In this document: positions 43,124-52,435 of the stretch, one piece after another
Layout: every line of letters starts with the position of its first letter
Position numbering within the stretch: position 1 is the first letter of the stretch
Assembly: GCA_021738725.1 (NCBI GenBank)
Contig: JAIPBE010000005.1
Span: 74,174 to 138,173 of the forward strand
DNA length: 64,000 nucleotides
From: Saprospiraceae bacterium
Lineage (GTDB): Bacteria > Bacteroidota > Bacteroidia > Chitinophagales > Saprospiraceae
Direction of reading: 5' to 3'
The notes under the pieces: generated by a model
Told to the model about the DNA's origin: nothing
The model's database searches: none
What the model saw: the letters and a program-made list of their open reading frames with translations, nothing else
Translations under genes and position numbers: made by a program

Positions 43124-43830
43124 CCTACTACAGGTTTTTGGAGGACGCCCCAAAGACCGGTAATCATCTGGCCTTCACTGAAATGAACCGGGGCGCGATC
43201 TGTCCGATCCAAAAGCCAGATCAGGGGCATTGCCAGAATACTGATGATTTTCTTCAGCATAACATTCCGGATGCTCCTTCGAATCCATAAGGCCAACAGT
43301 TGCCCCAGCGCGGCATTCCAACCGCCAAGAGCCTCGAGTTGGACCACTTTAAATCCGGTATCCACCATAATCCTCTGGAGTGTAAATGGTGTATATCGGC
43401 ATACATCATGAGGTACTTCATGCAAAGGCCACAAAAAGGGAACTGTGAAAAAATAGAATCCTCCAGGCTTTAGAACCCGATATGTCTCTTGTAAGAAGTG
43501 TGCAGGATCTGGAACGTGTTCTAATACCTCAGTCGAGAGACCCCAGTCATATGAATGATCTGCAACGGGCATTGTCAAGCCATCCCAAGTCAGATCAGGT
43601 GGGGTCCCGTCATATTCCAGGGCATGTTCAATATCCAGACCTGTGTATGAATCTACTCCATCAACATGCAAGATAAGATCCCGGTAAGGCATACTTCCGC
43701 AACCAATATCCAACACCTCACCAGAAAATCTGGGAAGAACTGTAGAGACTGCCCGGAGGAGTGCTTTTCGAGGGATGAAGTAATCCAGATACCGACTACT
43801 CAGGGAGATATCCAGGAAAAGGTTGCTCAT
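43120..43830 (-). CDS. Class I SAM-dependent methyltransferase
   Basis: 236 aa. Motif I is VLDIGCGSMPYRDLI (about residues 38-52), followed by YTGLDIEH, the LTWDGLTMPVADHSYD segment, LSTEVLEHVPDPAHFL and VLKPGGFYFFTVPF. First gene of the operon with two glycosyltransferases and wecB; probably methylates a sugar of the repeat unit or caps the chain. A weak CAAAGTAA element (43869-43876, reading TTACTTTG on this strand) may be its -7 box. Confidence 0.87.
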   Translation of the reverse strand: MSNLFLDISLSSRYLDYFIPRKALLRAVSTVLPRFSGEVLDIGCGSMPYRDLILHVDGVDSYTGLDIEHALEYDGTPPDLTWDGLTMPVADHSYDWGLSTEVLEHVPDPAHFLQETYRVLKPGGFYFFTVPFLWPLHEVPHDVCRYTPFTLQRIMVDTGFKVVQLEALGGWNAALGQLLALWIRRSIRNVMLKKIISILAMPLIWLLDRTDRAPVHFSEGQMITGLWGVLQKPVVG

Positions 43831-43909
43831 ATAAGATAAAATCCAGGCTTAAAATTGAGGAAATTTATCAAAGTAAGGTCCAATCTCTCAGATGATGGTA
43901 CAAGGCATC

Positions 43910-43917
43910 TACCTTTG
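43910..43917 (+). promoter_or_regulatory. Predicted -7 box of flippase gene (TACCTTTG)
   Basis: A perfect TAnnTTTG match 15 bp before the ATG at 43933. It lies within the longer frame that begins at 43855, so the longer start would not be transcribed from it. Confidence 0.5.
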
Positions 43918-43932
43918 TTTGAAAGAATTGGC

Positions 43933-45411
43933 ATGGGCGTGATTCGTCGACAAGGTCTGAAGTATGTTATTCTGAATTATTTCGGAATTGGCATCGGCTT
44001 GATTTCCATGCTTTTCATCTATCCCCTCGAGACTGAAGCCTACGGACTGGCTCGTTTCCTGATGGATTCGGCTGTATTGTTTATTCCCCTGTCTACTCTG
44101 GGTGCCATTGCTCTTCCCGTTCGTTTTTTTGGTCAGACGGAAGACAAGTCTACAGGCCATCATGGATTTATCTCCTGGTTGCTGGTGTTGTGTCTGGCAG
44201 GCGCTTCGTTCATCGCACTGGCTTCATTTTTCTTCTGGGGCCGCATCATGGAATACTATGGTACAGTGTCCCCTCTTTATGTCCTCTATCTATACTTTTT
44301 CATCCCGATTCTGATTCTCAGAGGTGCGATTCAGGTATTGAGTATGTACATCAGCAACTTTCATCGAATCGTTGTCCCCAGTCTGCTAAATGACTTGTTG
44401 ATCAAGGCATCCCTTCCCATATTTATTTTGCTGGTTCATTTCAAGTGGTGGGATTATCAAGACCTCATCGTTGGCATCCTGCTGAATTTTGTCCTTGTTT
44501 TTCTTGGCCTGTTGGTCTATCTACACCAACTGGATCAATTGTCATGGAAAATCGACTGGGCCTTTTTTAAAGGCCCGTTACTCCGTCAAATGGGGGTTTA
44601 TGCCGGTTATGGCGTTTTAGGCAGTATGGGTGCTTCTGTCGCTGTCAACCTCGATGTATTTATGATCGGTACAATGCTTTCTCCGCAGGCAACAGGCATA
44701 TATGGCATCGCCGCGATCATGGCAAATCTGATCAATAGACCCTTAGTTGCAATCACGGCGATAGCAGGGCCAATCATTATGAAAGCCTGGCAGAAGAATG
44801 ACCACGAAGAAGTCCGCGAACTGTATAAAAAGTCTTCGGTCAATAGTTTCGTTGCTGGTTCACTTATTTTCCTGCTGATCATTCTCAATCTGGATGACAT
44901 CTATGCACTGATGCCCAATAGTCTGCTGATCGGTCAAAACCGGGACGCTCTTTTTTATTTGGGGGTAGCCTATCTCATCAATCTATTGACAGGAGCCAAT
45001 TCGGAAATCATAGCTTATTCCAAGCTGTTCCGTTGGAATTTTTACGGTATCATGATACTCGCAGGAATCAATTTGATCTTGAATTTCATTCTCATCAAAC
45101 AGATGGGCATTACGGGAGCCGCCCTGGCAACGTTGATCTCTTATGCGTTGTACAATTTGTTCAAAGCCATCGTGATCTACCGACATTACAGGATGCATCC
45201 GTTTACTTCAGGATTGATGAAAATGATCGGATTGGCCCTCATCATATATCTACTTTTCACCTTCCTCCCACTGGAAGGCCACCACCTGGTCACACTAACC
45301 ATTCGGTCCGGACTTATCTCCATCATCTTCTTTGTTAGTTTGTGGTATGGGAAAATTTCTGAGGACATTCAATCACTGTTGGAAAAGCTTTTATCAAAGA
45401 TCAAGAAGTGA
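43933..45411 (+). CDS. Wzx-like polysaccharide flippase (oligosaccharide flippase family)
   Basis: 492 aa from the ATG at 43933, with about 12-14 membrane helices throughout. This is the MOP-superfamily pattern of Wzx/RfbX exporters, which move undecaprenyl-linked repeat units across the inner membrane. N-terminal GLKYVILNYFGIGIGLISMLFIYP and the later MGVYAGYGVLGSMGASVAVNLDVFMIGT and ITGAALATLISYALYN blocks are typical. Divergent from the methyltransferase/GT/wecB operon. No Wzy polymerase or chain-length regulator is recognisable in the window. Confidence 0.88.
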   Translation: MGVIRRQGLKYVILNYFGIGIGLISMLFIYPLETEAYGLARFLMDSAVLFIPLSTLGAIALPVRFFGQTEDKSTGHHGFISWLLVLCLAGASFIALASFFFWGRIMEYYGTVSPLYVLYLYFFIPILILRGAIQVLSMYISNFHRIVVPSLLNDLLIKASLPIFILLVHFKWWDYQDLIVGILLNFVLVFLGLLVYLHQLDQLSWKIDWAFFKGPLLRQMGVYAGYGVLGSMGASVAVNLDVFMIGTMLSPQATGIYGIAAIMANLINRPLVAITAIAGPIIMKAWQKNDHEEVRELYKKSSVNSFVAGSLIFLLIILNLDDIYALMPNSLLIGQNRDALFYLGVAYLINLLTGANSEIIAYSKLFRWNFYGIMILAGINLILNFILIKQMGITGAALATLISYALYNLFKAIVIYRHYRMHPFTSGLMKMIGLALIIYLLFTFLPLEGHHLVTLTIRSGLISIIFFVSLWYGKISEDIQSLLEKLLSKIKK

Positions 45412-45577
45412 ACATACGTCCACAGTCCGGCCTTATGGCACTGTCCACATTGGACGGTCATCCCACAAAAGTTGAAGAGCCTGAGTCACTAAATAATATT
45501 GGTTACCCTGAAGTTCAAAAGGCATGAATTAGTTTTGCCATATTAAGAATGGACTTACTCCTAACTGAAAGTTACAT

Positions 45578-46846
45578 TTGAAAGTCACTGTCCTCAGCAC
45601 ATTTGATCGGCAGGGAGGCGCCGCTGAAGCCGCTTTTCGCCATGTGGAAGCGCTGCGCCTGGCCGGCGTGGAGGTGCGAATGCTGGTGCGCACTGCCCGA
45701 GAAGATGTCCCCTGGATCGCAGAGACTGGGACAGGATTCATCCACCAGAAAAAGATTCAATTCCTCGAGTGGACGGAGCGATTTCGATTCATCCGTCATG
45801 CAGCCAGAAGAGAAGACTGGTTCTCTTTTTCCATCGCTGATCTCGGTCAGCGCGTTACGGAGCACCCCTGGATCAGAGAAGCAGACATCCTCAACCCGCA
45901 CTGGGTTCAAAAAGGATTCTTGTCCATTGCCGAACTGGGACTGCTCAGCAACCTGGGCAAGCCTATGATCTGGCACTTACAGGATATGTGGGCGTTTACA
46001 GGAGGCTGCCATTATGCCGGTAGCTGTACACATTTCACTCAGTCCTGCGGACACTGCCCCTACCTGAAACAACCTGGCACAAAAGACCTCTCTGCCGCCA
46101 TTCTTTCCCAAAAAAGATCGCTTTGGGGAGATGCTCCCTTTCAGGTTTCCACATCCAGTAAATGGCTCCAGCAGGAAGCCCTCAAGAGTTCCCTCTTTCA
46201 GGATAAAGAGGTATTGCACTTGCCGATGGGGGTCAACACCGACCGGTATCTGCCAGGGGATCCCACAGTTGCCCGACAACGGCTTGGACTTCCGGAAGAC
46301 GGCTTGGTCTTTCTATTTGTGGCTATGAATGTCCAAGACCGACGCAAGGGTTTCCACTTGCTGGCCACCGCCTTAGCCCGACTCGCAGAACGAGTGCCCT
46401 CAGAAATAAAGTCCCGTATCACCCTTGCTGTTCTTGGCAAATTCGACCCCGAACAGCGCGCCTCCCTCCCCTTTCGTGTTCACCCGCTTGGATTTCGTTC
46501 AGACCTGCAGGATATCCTGGATGCCTACCGCGCTGCCAACCTGTTCATTCTCCCCTCCCTGGAAGACAACCTTCCCAATACCGTACTCGAAGCCATGTCT
46601 TGTGAAACACCTGTGGTGGCATTCGATTCAGGCGGCGTTCCCGAGATGATTGAACATCAGCAAAATGGGCTACTCGCTGCATCAGGTGATGCCGATGCCC
46701 TCAGTAAAGCACTCTACACATTTGTCCGTCTCGAGGCGGCAGTACAACAGGATTGGGGACAACAGGCCAGGAAGTCTATGATCCGTCAATATGGTTATCC
46801 GGTCGTTGCGGCAAAGCATATTGCTCACTACGAAAAGCAATTGTGA
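45578..46846 (+). CDS. Glycosyltransferase family 4 protein (colanic acid WcaC-like)
   Basis: 422 aa. The N-terminal strand KVTVLSTFDRQGGAAEAAFR is typical of this GT4 subgroup, and the motif WHLQDMWAFTGGCHYAG..C...CGHCPYL is its mark (cysteine-rich loop). The C-terminal domain has VFLFVAMNVQDRRKGFHLL and SLEDNLPNTVLEAMSCETPVVAFDSGG. The start is a TTG at 45578; an in-frame TGA lies at 45566-45568 and no ATG is available without losing the first strand. The TTG falls within a TACATTTG sequence (45573-45580) that looks like a -7 box, so one of the two readings must be wrong. Confidence 0.87.
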   Translation: MKVTVLSTFDRQGGAAEAAFRHVEALRLAGVEVRMLVRTAREDVPWIAETGTGFIHQKKIQFLEWTERFRFIRHAARREDWFSFSIADLGQRVTEHPWIREADILNPHWVQKGFLSIAELGLLSNLGKPMIWHLQDMWAFTGGCHYAGSCTHFTQSCGHCPYLKQPGTKDLSAAILSQKRSLWGDAPFQVSTSSKWLQQEALKSSLFQDKEVLHLPMGVNTDRYLPGDPTVARQRLGLPEDGLVFLFVAMNVQDRRKGFHLLATALARLAERVPSEIKSRITLAVLGKFDPEQRASLPFRVHPLGFRSDLQDILDAYRAANLFILPSLEDNLPNTVLEAMSCETPVVAFDSGGVPEMIEHQQNGLLAASGDADALSKALYTFVRLEAAVQQDWGQQARKSMIRQYGYPVVAAKHIAHYEKQL

Positions 46847-46873
46847 TCATCCGGTTGAGGAGCTTCCATTTCT

Positions 46874-46881
46874 TACCTTTG
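46874..46881 (+). promoter_or_regulatory. Predicted -7 box of enoyl-CoA hydratase operon (TACCTTTG)
   Basis: A perfect TAnnTTTG match 25 bp before the ATG at 46907. A TTG lies at 46855-46857, 16 bp upstream, closer than usual. Confidence 0.5.
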
Positions 46882-46906
46882 CGGCGAATCAACAGTCGTC
46901 TTTGCA

Positions 46907-47689
46907 ATGACCTTTGAAAACCTGCATCTGGACCTTCAGGATAGTATACTGCTGGTCACCATGACCCGTGAATCAGCCCTGAATGCCATCAATATGGCGA
47001 CCATGGCCTCCTTGCATCGCTTATTTGGAGAGTACATCCCCGATCATGAGGAGATCTCCGGGGTCATCCTGACCGGAGCGGGACAGAAAGCGTTTGCCGC
47101 AGGTGCGGATATCAAGGAATTTGCCAGCTTCTCTGCCCAGGAAGGAAAACTCCTTTCAGCCACTGGTCATGAGACTTATTTTCTGATCGAAAAGAGTCGG
47201 ATTCCCGTGATCGCTGCCGTGAATGGATATGCATTAGGAGGCGGATGCGAGCTGGCGATGGCCTGTCATATGCGTATAGCAGGTGAACATGCCAATTTTG
47301 GCCAACCTGAAGTCAACCTCGGCCTCATCCCCGGTTATGGCGGCACGCAACGACTGGTCCAGTATATCGGAAAAGCGAAGGCGATCGAATTGTTGTTGAC
47401 GGCCGATATGATCAATGCAGAAGATGCGCTCCGCTGGGGTCTGGTCAACCATGTCGTACCCAGTGGTGAAGAAGTGTCTAAAGCCAGGGAGATCCTGCTA
47501 AAGATCAGCACTAAAGGACCTGTGGCTGTTCGCAAGGTGATCGAAGCCGTCAACGCTTACTTCACTGAAGCGACAGATGGTTTCCATTTTGAAGTCGAGT
47601 CATTCGGTTATGCGTGTGGCACACAGGATTTTCGAGAAGGCGCGAAAGCCTTTGTCGAAAAACGGAAACCAGCCTTCACCGGACACTAG
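46907..47689 (+). CDS. Enoyl-CoA hydratase/isomerase
   Basis: 260 aa, crotonase fold. Hydrates trans-2-enoyl-CoA in beta-oxidation. Oxyanion and acid-base blocks: AFAAGADIKEFASF, AAVNGYALGGGCELAMACHMRIA (Glu in GGCELA) and FGQPEVNLGLIPGYGGTQRL (Glu in PEVNLG). Both glutamates of true hydratases are present. Could also act as 3-hydroxybutyryl-CoA dehydratase. Upstream of a ferredoxin reductase-ferredoxin pair on the same strand. Confidence 0.93.
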   Translation: MTFENLHLDLQDSILLVTMTRESALNAINMATMASLHRLFGEYIPDHEEISGVILTGAGQKAFAAGADIKEFASFSAQEGKLLSATGHETYFLIEKSRIPVIAAVNGYALGGGCELAMACHMRIAGEHANFGQPEVNLGLIPGYGGTQRLVQYIGKAKAIELLLTADMINAEDALRWGLVNHVVPSGEEVSKAREILLKISTKGPVAVRKVIEAVNAYFTEATDGFHFEVESFGYACGTQDFREGAKAFVEKRKPAFTGH

Positions 47690-47724
47690 AAACGCATCTC
47701 AACATCTCATTTAGCTCTCTCCGC

Positions 47725-48756
47725 ATGAATTCTCGTGATCCGATCCAGACAGACCTTTTGATCATCGGTGCCGGCCCCGCCGGTCTCTTTGCTGTTTTTG
47801 AGGCCGGTTTACTCAAAATGAGATGTCACCTTATTGACTACCTCCCCCAACCCGGTGGTCAATTGACGGAGATCTACCCCAAAAAACCGATCTATGATAT
47901 TCCCGGCCTGCCATCTGTACTAGCCGGTGATCTGGTCCATAATCTGATGGAACAGATCGCCCCATTTGAACCGGGATTCACCCTCGGAGAACGCGCAGAA
48001 ACCATCGAAAAACAGGAGGATGGGCGATTCATGATCACGACAGACAAAGGCACCCAACATCTGGCCCCAGCTATCGCGATCGCTGGAGGTTTGGGTGTTT
48101 TTGAACCGAGGAAACCACCTATCTCCAACATCGCTGAATTCGAAGACAATGGTGTGTATTACATCGTCAAAGATCCCGCTGATTTTGCCAACAAGAAAGT
48201 GGTGATCGCCGGCGGAGGAGACTCTGCTCTCGACTGGGCGATCTATCTCGCAGAGCATGGTTCCGAGATCACCATGGTTCACCGTCGAACAGAATTCAGA
48301 GGGGCCCCTGATTCCGTAGAAAAAGTCGAACACCTCGCCACCACCGGCCAGATCAAGTTGATCACCAACGCCCAGGTCATTGGACTTACCGGAAATGGTA
48401 AACTGGAAACGGTGACCATCTCCGCCAATGATGATCAAGAAGTGATCGTCCCCACCGATGTCTTTCTCCCCCTTTTCGGCCTATCTCCCAAATTGGGGCC
48501 CATTGCCGGATGGGGTCTTGAACTCGACAAGAATGCCATTGTGGTCAATACCCTGGACTACAGTACCAATGTTGCTGGTATCTACGCCATTGGAGACATT
48601 AATACCTATCCGGGCAAGCTCAAATTGATCCTGTGCGGATTCCACGAAGCGACGCTGATGGTTCAATCCGCATTCCAGCTGGCTTTTCCAGGCAAAAAAT
48701 TGAGTTTTAAGTACACTACAGTGACCGGGATTGAGGGGATCCATCCCGCCTCGTAA
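47725..48756 (+). CDS. Ferredoxin--NADP reductase, thioredoxin reductase-like type
   Basis: 343 aa from the ATG at 47725; an in-frame extension to 47614 would overlap the hydratase gene. FAD domain begins with TDLLIIGAGPAGLFAVFEA and the NADP domain with KKVVIAGGGDSALDWA. It lacks the CxxC dithiol of thioredoxin reductase, and the C-terminal part IYAIGDINTYPGKLKLILCGFHEA is that of the YumC-type FNR. Transfers electrons between NADPH and ferredoxin. The ferredoxin gene follows after 46 bp, so the two probably work together. Confidence 0.93.
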   Translation: MNSRDPIQTDLLIIGAGPAGLFAVFEAGLLKMRCHLIDYLPQPGGQLTEIYPKKPIYDIPGLPSVLAGDLVHNLMEQIAPFEPGFTLGERAETIEKQEDGRFMITTDKGTQHLAPAIAIAGGLGVFEPRKPPISNIAEFEDNGVYYIVKDPADFANKKVVIAGGGDSALDWAIYLAEHGSEITMVHRRTEFRGAPDSVEKVEHLATTGQIKLITNAQVIGLTGNGKLETVTISANDDQEVIVPTDVFLPLFGLSPKLGPIAGWGLELDKNAIVVNTLDYSTNVAGIYAIGDINTYPGKLKLILCGFHEATLMVQSAFQLAFPGKKLSFKYTTVTGIEGIHPAS

Positions 48757-48802
48757 CTCCGTTCGCAACAACCCCTCACCAAACTGCGTTTCTTAGCAGC
48801 GT

Positions 48803-49135
48803 ATGAAAGACATCATTCAGATCACACTCTATGATCGACAGGGGGAGGTTCACCATCTGGAGGCGCCTACAGATATGAGTCTCAATCTGATGGAGCTCTG
48901 CAAAGCCTGTGATCTTCCCGTAAAAGGCACCTGCGGAGGGATGGCCCTCTGTTCGACCTGTCACCTCTACATCGAAAGTGACCACGAGCTGCCCGAAGCT
49001 TCACACGAAGAAGAAGATATGATGGATCAAGCCTTCTTTGTCAAAGAGAACAGTCGCCTTGGTTGCCAGATCAAGATCACAGAGAGACTCGATGGTCTAG
49101 TCGTCCGATTGGCTCCGGAAGACGAGGAATTCTAA
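48803..49135 (+). CDS. 2Fe-2S ferredoxin (adrenodoxin type)
   Basis: 110 aa. The four cluster cysteines are Cys44, Cys50, Cys53 and Cys88 (C-x5-C-x2-C-x34-C), with the GTCGGMALCSTCHLYI motif, matching Isc/adrenodoxin-type ferredoxins. An acidic region, ASHEEEDMMDQA, precedes the last cysteine. Probable redox partner of the preceding FNR; may serve hydroxylation or iron-sulfur assembly. Its last four bases overlap the stop of the convergent rfbB gene. Confidence 0.93.
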   Translation: MKDIIQITLYDRQGEVHHLEAPTDMSLNLMELCKACDLPVKGTCGGMALCSTCHLYIESDHELPEASHEEEDMMDQAFFVKENSRLGCQIKITERLDGLVVRLAPEDEEF

Positions 49136-50199
49136 CCCTGTCCGGATCCGTACTGCTTTTCAAAATACAGCTGGTATTCCCCGGACGTGACATGATGAAG
49201 CCACTCCTCATTCTCCAGATACCATCTGGCGGTTTCCTCCAGTCCTTGCGTCATTTGAACTTTTGGGGTCCAACCCAATTCACGTTGCAGCTTTTCAGCA
49301 TCGATCGCATACCGCCGGTCATGACCAGGTCTGTCTTTGACAAAGGTGATCAGCGATGCACTGTCACCATCCGGCCGGTTCAACAGTCGATCCATCGTCT
49401 GGCACAACAGGTGAACAAGGTCGATATTTTTCCATTCGTTCTGCCCCCCGATATTGTAGGTCTCACCGGTCATCCCTTGATGGAAGATGGTATCAATGGC
49501 CTCGACATGATCGATGACCCACAACCAATCGCGGGTATACTTTCCATCACCATACACCGGCAACGGTTTGCGTTGTTTGATGTTATGGATCATCAGCGGG
49601 AGCAGCTTCTCCGGAAATTGATAGGGGCCATAATTGTTGGAACAATTGCTGATCACCACAGGCAGCCCGTACGTATGAAAGTAGGCCCGAACAAAATGGT
49701 CGGAACTCGCCTTGGATGCGGAATAAGGGGACCTGGGATCATAAGCGGTGTCTTCTGTGAAAAATCCAGTTTCGCCGAGACTGCCATAGACCTCGTCTGT
49801 AGACACGTGGTAGAATCGCTTTCCAGCCGGCTGTTCAGCCCATTGCCTCCGTGCCGCTTCCAACAATTGAACTGTGCCGATCACATTGGTCTGGACAAAA
49901 GCAAGAGGCCCGGTAATAGATCGATCGACATGCGATTCAGCAGCAAGATGGATCACGCCATCAAAATTTTGCTTACCAAAAAGCTCAGCCAGAAATGAGG
50001 CATCTGTAATATCGCCTTTGACAAAATGGAGATTGGAAGCGCCTTCTACATCGCGCAGATTTTCAAGATTGCCAGCATAGGTCAGGGCATCCAGATTCCA
50101 GATCTGATAGTGCGGATACTTCTGTACCAATAAACGAATCAGATGAGAACCGATGAATCCGGCTCCTCCTGTCACCAGAATATGCTTGCCTTCTACCAT
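49132..50199 (-). CDS. rfbB: dTDP-glucose 4,6-dehydratase
   Basis: 355 aa, extended SDR. Converts dTDP-glucose to dTDP-4-keto-6-deoxyglucose, the first step to rhamnose and other deoxy sugars. Motifs: [44 protein letters not shown], the catalytic YxxxK in YSASKASSDHFVRAY, and NCSNNYGPYQFPEKLLPL. No rfbA, rfbC or rfbD follows in the window, so the remaining rhamnose genes, if present, lie elsewhere. It is the last gene of the operon aminotransferase-UXS-rfbB, 2 bp after UXS. Confidence 0.95.
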   Translation of the reverse strand: MVEGKHILVTGGAGFIGSHLIRLLVQKYPHYQIWNLDALTYAGNLENLRDVEGASNLHFVKGDITDASFLAELFGKQNFDGVIHLAAESHVDRSITGPLAFVQTNVIGTVQLLEAARRQWAEQPAGKRFYHVSTDEVYGSLGETGFFTEDTAYDPRSPYSASKASSDHFVRAYFHTYGLPVVISNCSNNYGPYQFPEKLLPLMIHNIKQRKPLPVYGDGKYTRDWLWVIDHVEAIDTIFHQGMTGETYNIGGQNEWKNIDLVHLLCQTMDRLLNRPDGDSASLITFVKDRPGHDRRYAIDAEKLQRELGWTPKVQMTQGLEETARWYLENEEWLHHVTSGEYQLYFEKQYGSGQG

Positions 50200-50201
50200 T
50201 A

Positions 50202-51146
50202 TTATCCTGGTTTCACCACTGTTTTGAAGTATTCATGGGTCCGGGCGAGACCTTCTTCCCGATCCACTTTCGGCTCCCATCCCAGGATTTCCCGGGCAAG
50301 CGTAATATCCGGCCTCCGTTGTTTGGGGTCATCCACCGGAAGCGGACGATAGTCAATGTGTGCTTTGGGATTGCCCACCAGACTGAGGATCTCTTTGGCA
50401 AATTCCATAATGGTCATTTCTGCCGGATTGCCAATGTTTACAGGCTGGGCATAGTCGCTCAACAACAGGCGATAGATCCCTTCCACCAGATCATCCACAT
50501 AGCAGAAGGAGCGAGTCTGCTCTCCATCGCCAAAAACCGTCAGTCCTTCTCCACGGATGGCCTGGGAAAAGAATGCCGGCAGAACGCGTCCATCATTCAC
50601 CCGCATGCGAGGACCATATGTGTTGAATATGCGCACGATTCGGGTCTCCAGTCCATGGTAGGTGTGATAGGCCATGGTGATGGCCTCCTGGAATCGTTTG
50701 GCTTCATCATATACACCCCGTGGGCCGATCGGGTTGACATTCCCCCAGTATGTCTCTTTTTGAGGATGCTCCAACGGATCTCCATATACCTCTGAGGTAG
50801 AAGCGATCAGCAAACGTGCCTTCTTTTCCTTGGCAAGACCCAGGAGATTGTGCGTGCCGAGCGACCCTACTTTCAGGGTCTGGATGGGCATATTCAGATA
50901 GTCAAAAGGACTGGCAGGTGATGCAAAGTGCAGGATATAATCCAGGTGTCCCGGTACATGGACAAACTTGGATACATCGTGATGATAAAAATCGAATTCC
51001 TTCAATTTGAAAAGGTGCTCGATATTCGTCAATGAGCCGGTCAGGAGATTGTCCATGCCGATCACGCTATATCCCTCCTTGATGAAGCGATCACTGAGAT
51101 GGCTTCCAATAAAACCGGCTGCGCCGGTGATCAAGATTCGTTTCAT
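50202..51146 (-). CDS. UDP-glucuronate decarboxylase (UXS-type NAD-dependent epimerase/dehydratase)
   Basis: 314 aa. SDR Rossmann start [19 protein letters not shown], then [34 protein letters not shown], the YxxxK in [11 protein letters not shown], and [17 protein letters not shown], the signature of UXS enzymes that form UDP-xylose from UDP-glucuronate. [11 protein letters not shown] and the C-terminal [11 protein letters not shown] are also typical. Middle gene of the nucleotide-sugar operon, 9 bp after the aminotransferase gene. Confidence 0.92.
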   Translation of the reverse strand: MKRILITGAAGFIGSHLSDRFIKEGYSVIGMDNLLTGSLTNIEHLFKLKEFDFYHHDVSKFVHVPGHLDYILHFASPASPFDYLNMPIQTLKVGSLGTHNLLGLAKEKKARLLIASTSEVYGDPLEHPQKETYWGNVNPIGPRGVYDEAKRFQEAITMAYHTYHGLETRIVRIFNTYGPRMRVNDGRVLPAFFSQAIRGEGLTVFGDGEQTRSFCYVDDLVEGIYRLLLSDYAQPVNIGNPAEMTIMEFAKEILSLVGNPKAHIDYRPLPVDDPKQRRPDITLAREILGWEPKVDREEGLARTHEYFKTVVKPG

Positions 51147-51155
51147 AGGAAGGGC

Positions 51156-52292
51156 TTATACGTTGTAAAACTGGCGTATGGTTGCACAAATATGGTCGGT
51201 TTGACCAGGTGTCAATTCGGTATGCATCGGCAGGGAGATCACCTCCTCCGCCAGTTGCTCACTCACGGGGAACTGTCCTTTTTTGTGTCCGTAACTCGCA
51301 TACGCAGGTTGCAGATGCAAGGGTACTGGATAATAGATCATGGATGGGATACCCGCTGCCTGGAGAGCCTCTTTCAGGGCATCTCGTTTTTCGGTTACTT
51401 TCAGGGTATACTGATGGAACACATGGGTAGACCAGGGTGCTCTTGCCGGCACCTTCACCTGTGGAATGCCGGCCAGTCCGCGATCATAAGCAGCGGCGGC
51501 TGCCTGACGACGAGCGATATAATCATCCAAATGCTTCAATTTGATATCCAGTATGGCCGCCTGGATAGAATCGAGACGACTGTTCACACCCACCACATCG
51601 TGAAAATATCGCACTTTGGACCCATGGTTGGCGATGGTATTGATCATTTCCCCGATCACTTCATCCTGTGTAAAAATTGCCCCCGCATCTCCGTAGGCAC
51701 CGAGATTCTTGGAGGGATAGAAAGACGTACATCCAATATCCCCGATCATTCCGGCTTTGGCCGTTCGACCATCACGATAGGTGAAATCTGCACCAATTGC
51801 CTGGGCATTGTCTTCAACGACCACCAGGCCATGTTGTTTTGCCAATGCAAGAAGAGGTTCCATCGGTGCTGTCTGCCCGTACAGATGCACCGGCATGATC
51901 ACTTTGGTCCGGGATGTGATCTTGCGAGCGACATCCTTCGGATCCAAATTAAAATAATCCGGATCAACATCGGCGAAGACCGGTTTTAATCCCAAAAGAG
52001 AAATAACCTCTGCTGTAGCAATAAACGTGAACGGTGCGGTGATGACCTCGTCGCCGGGTTTCAGGTCCAGAGCCATCAGCGCAATCTGCAAGGCATCGGT
52101 ACCATTGCCGCAGGGAATGACATATTTAGCTTTCAGATAGGTCGCCAAGTGATTGGAGAAGGATTTGACAGCACTTCCGTTAATATATTGATTGGAGTCC
52201 AACACCTCTCGGATGGCTGCTTCCACCTCCGATTGTATGGCTTGGTACTGGGTCTTCAGATCGACCATCTGAATCGGCTCGCTGGCGGACAT
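51156..52292 (-). CDS. DegT/DnrJ/EryC1/StrS family sugar aminotransferase
   Basis: 378 aa from the ATG at 52292, 23 bp after a -7 box; a longer frame to 52358 is not supported. PLP enzyme transferring an amino group to a keto-sugar nucleotide. Blocks: YINGSAVKSFSNHLATYL, CGNGTDALQIALMAL, TAPFTFIATAEVI, VEDNAQAIGADF, and the PLP-lysine region FYPSKNLGAYGDAGAIFT. VGVNSRLDSIQAAIL is also characteristic. Related to WbpE/PerA types; exact sugar not decidable. First gene of the operon with UXS and rfbB. Confidence 0.93.
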   Translation of the reverse strand: MSASEPIQMVDLKTQYQAIQSEVEAAIREVLDSNQYINGSAVKSFSNHLATYLKAKYVIPCGNGTDALQIALMALDLKPGDEVITAPFTFIATAEVISLLGLKPVFADVDPDYFNLDPKDVARKITSRTKVIMPVHLYGQTAPMEPLLALAKQHGLVVVEDNAQAIGADFTYRDGRTAKAGMIGDIGCTSFYPSKNLGAYGDAGAIFTQDEVIGEMINTIANHGSKVRYFHDVVGVNSRLDSIQAAILDIKLKHLDDYIARRQAAAAAYDRGLAGIPQVKVPARAPWSTHVFHQYTLKVTEKRDALKEALQAAGIPSMIYYPVPLHLQPAYASYGHKKGQFPVSEQLAEEVISLPMHTELTPGQTDHICATIRQFYNV

Positions 52293-52315
52293 AAGCAGGT
52301 GTTTGAATGATGGCG

Positions 52316-52323
52316 CAAATATA
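52316..52323 (-). promoter_or_regulatory. Predicted -7 box of aminotransferase-UXS-rfbB operon (TATATTTG)
   Basis: Reads TATATTTG on the minus strand, a perfect TAnnTTTG match 23 bp before the ATG at 52292. No clear -33 element. Confidence 0.5.
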
Positions 52324-52435
52324 GACAACCCTGCAGGAAGGGCGACGCTATTCAGCATTCTTAAAGACTAAACATCTCTACCAATGATTGAATTCTTAAA
52401 GTTTGTTGCTCGGACCGATAGAATACCCGGAGCAC

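Noticed and set aside
49063..49998. A 311-codon plus-strand open frame
   Set aside because: Antisense to rfbB and overlapping the ferredoxin gene in another frame; both of those proteins are full-length and recognisable.
51099..51989. A 296-codon plus-strand open frame
   Set aside because: Antisense to the sugar aminotransferase gene; the translation is rich in Gly, His and Cys without any domain.
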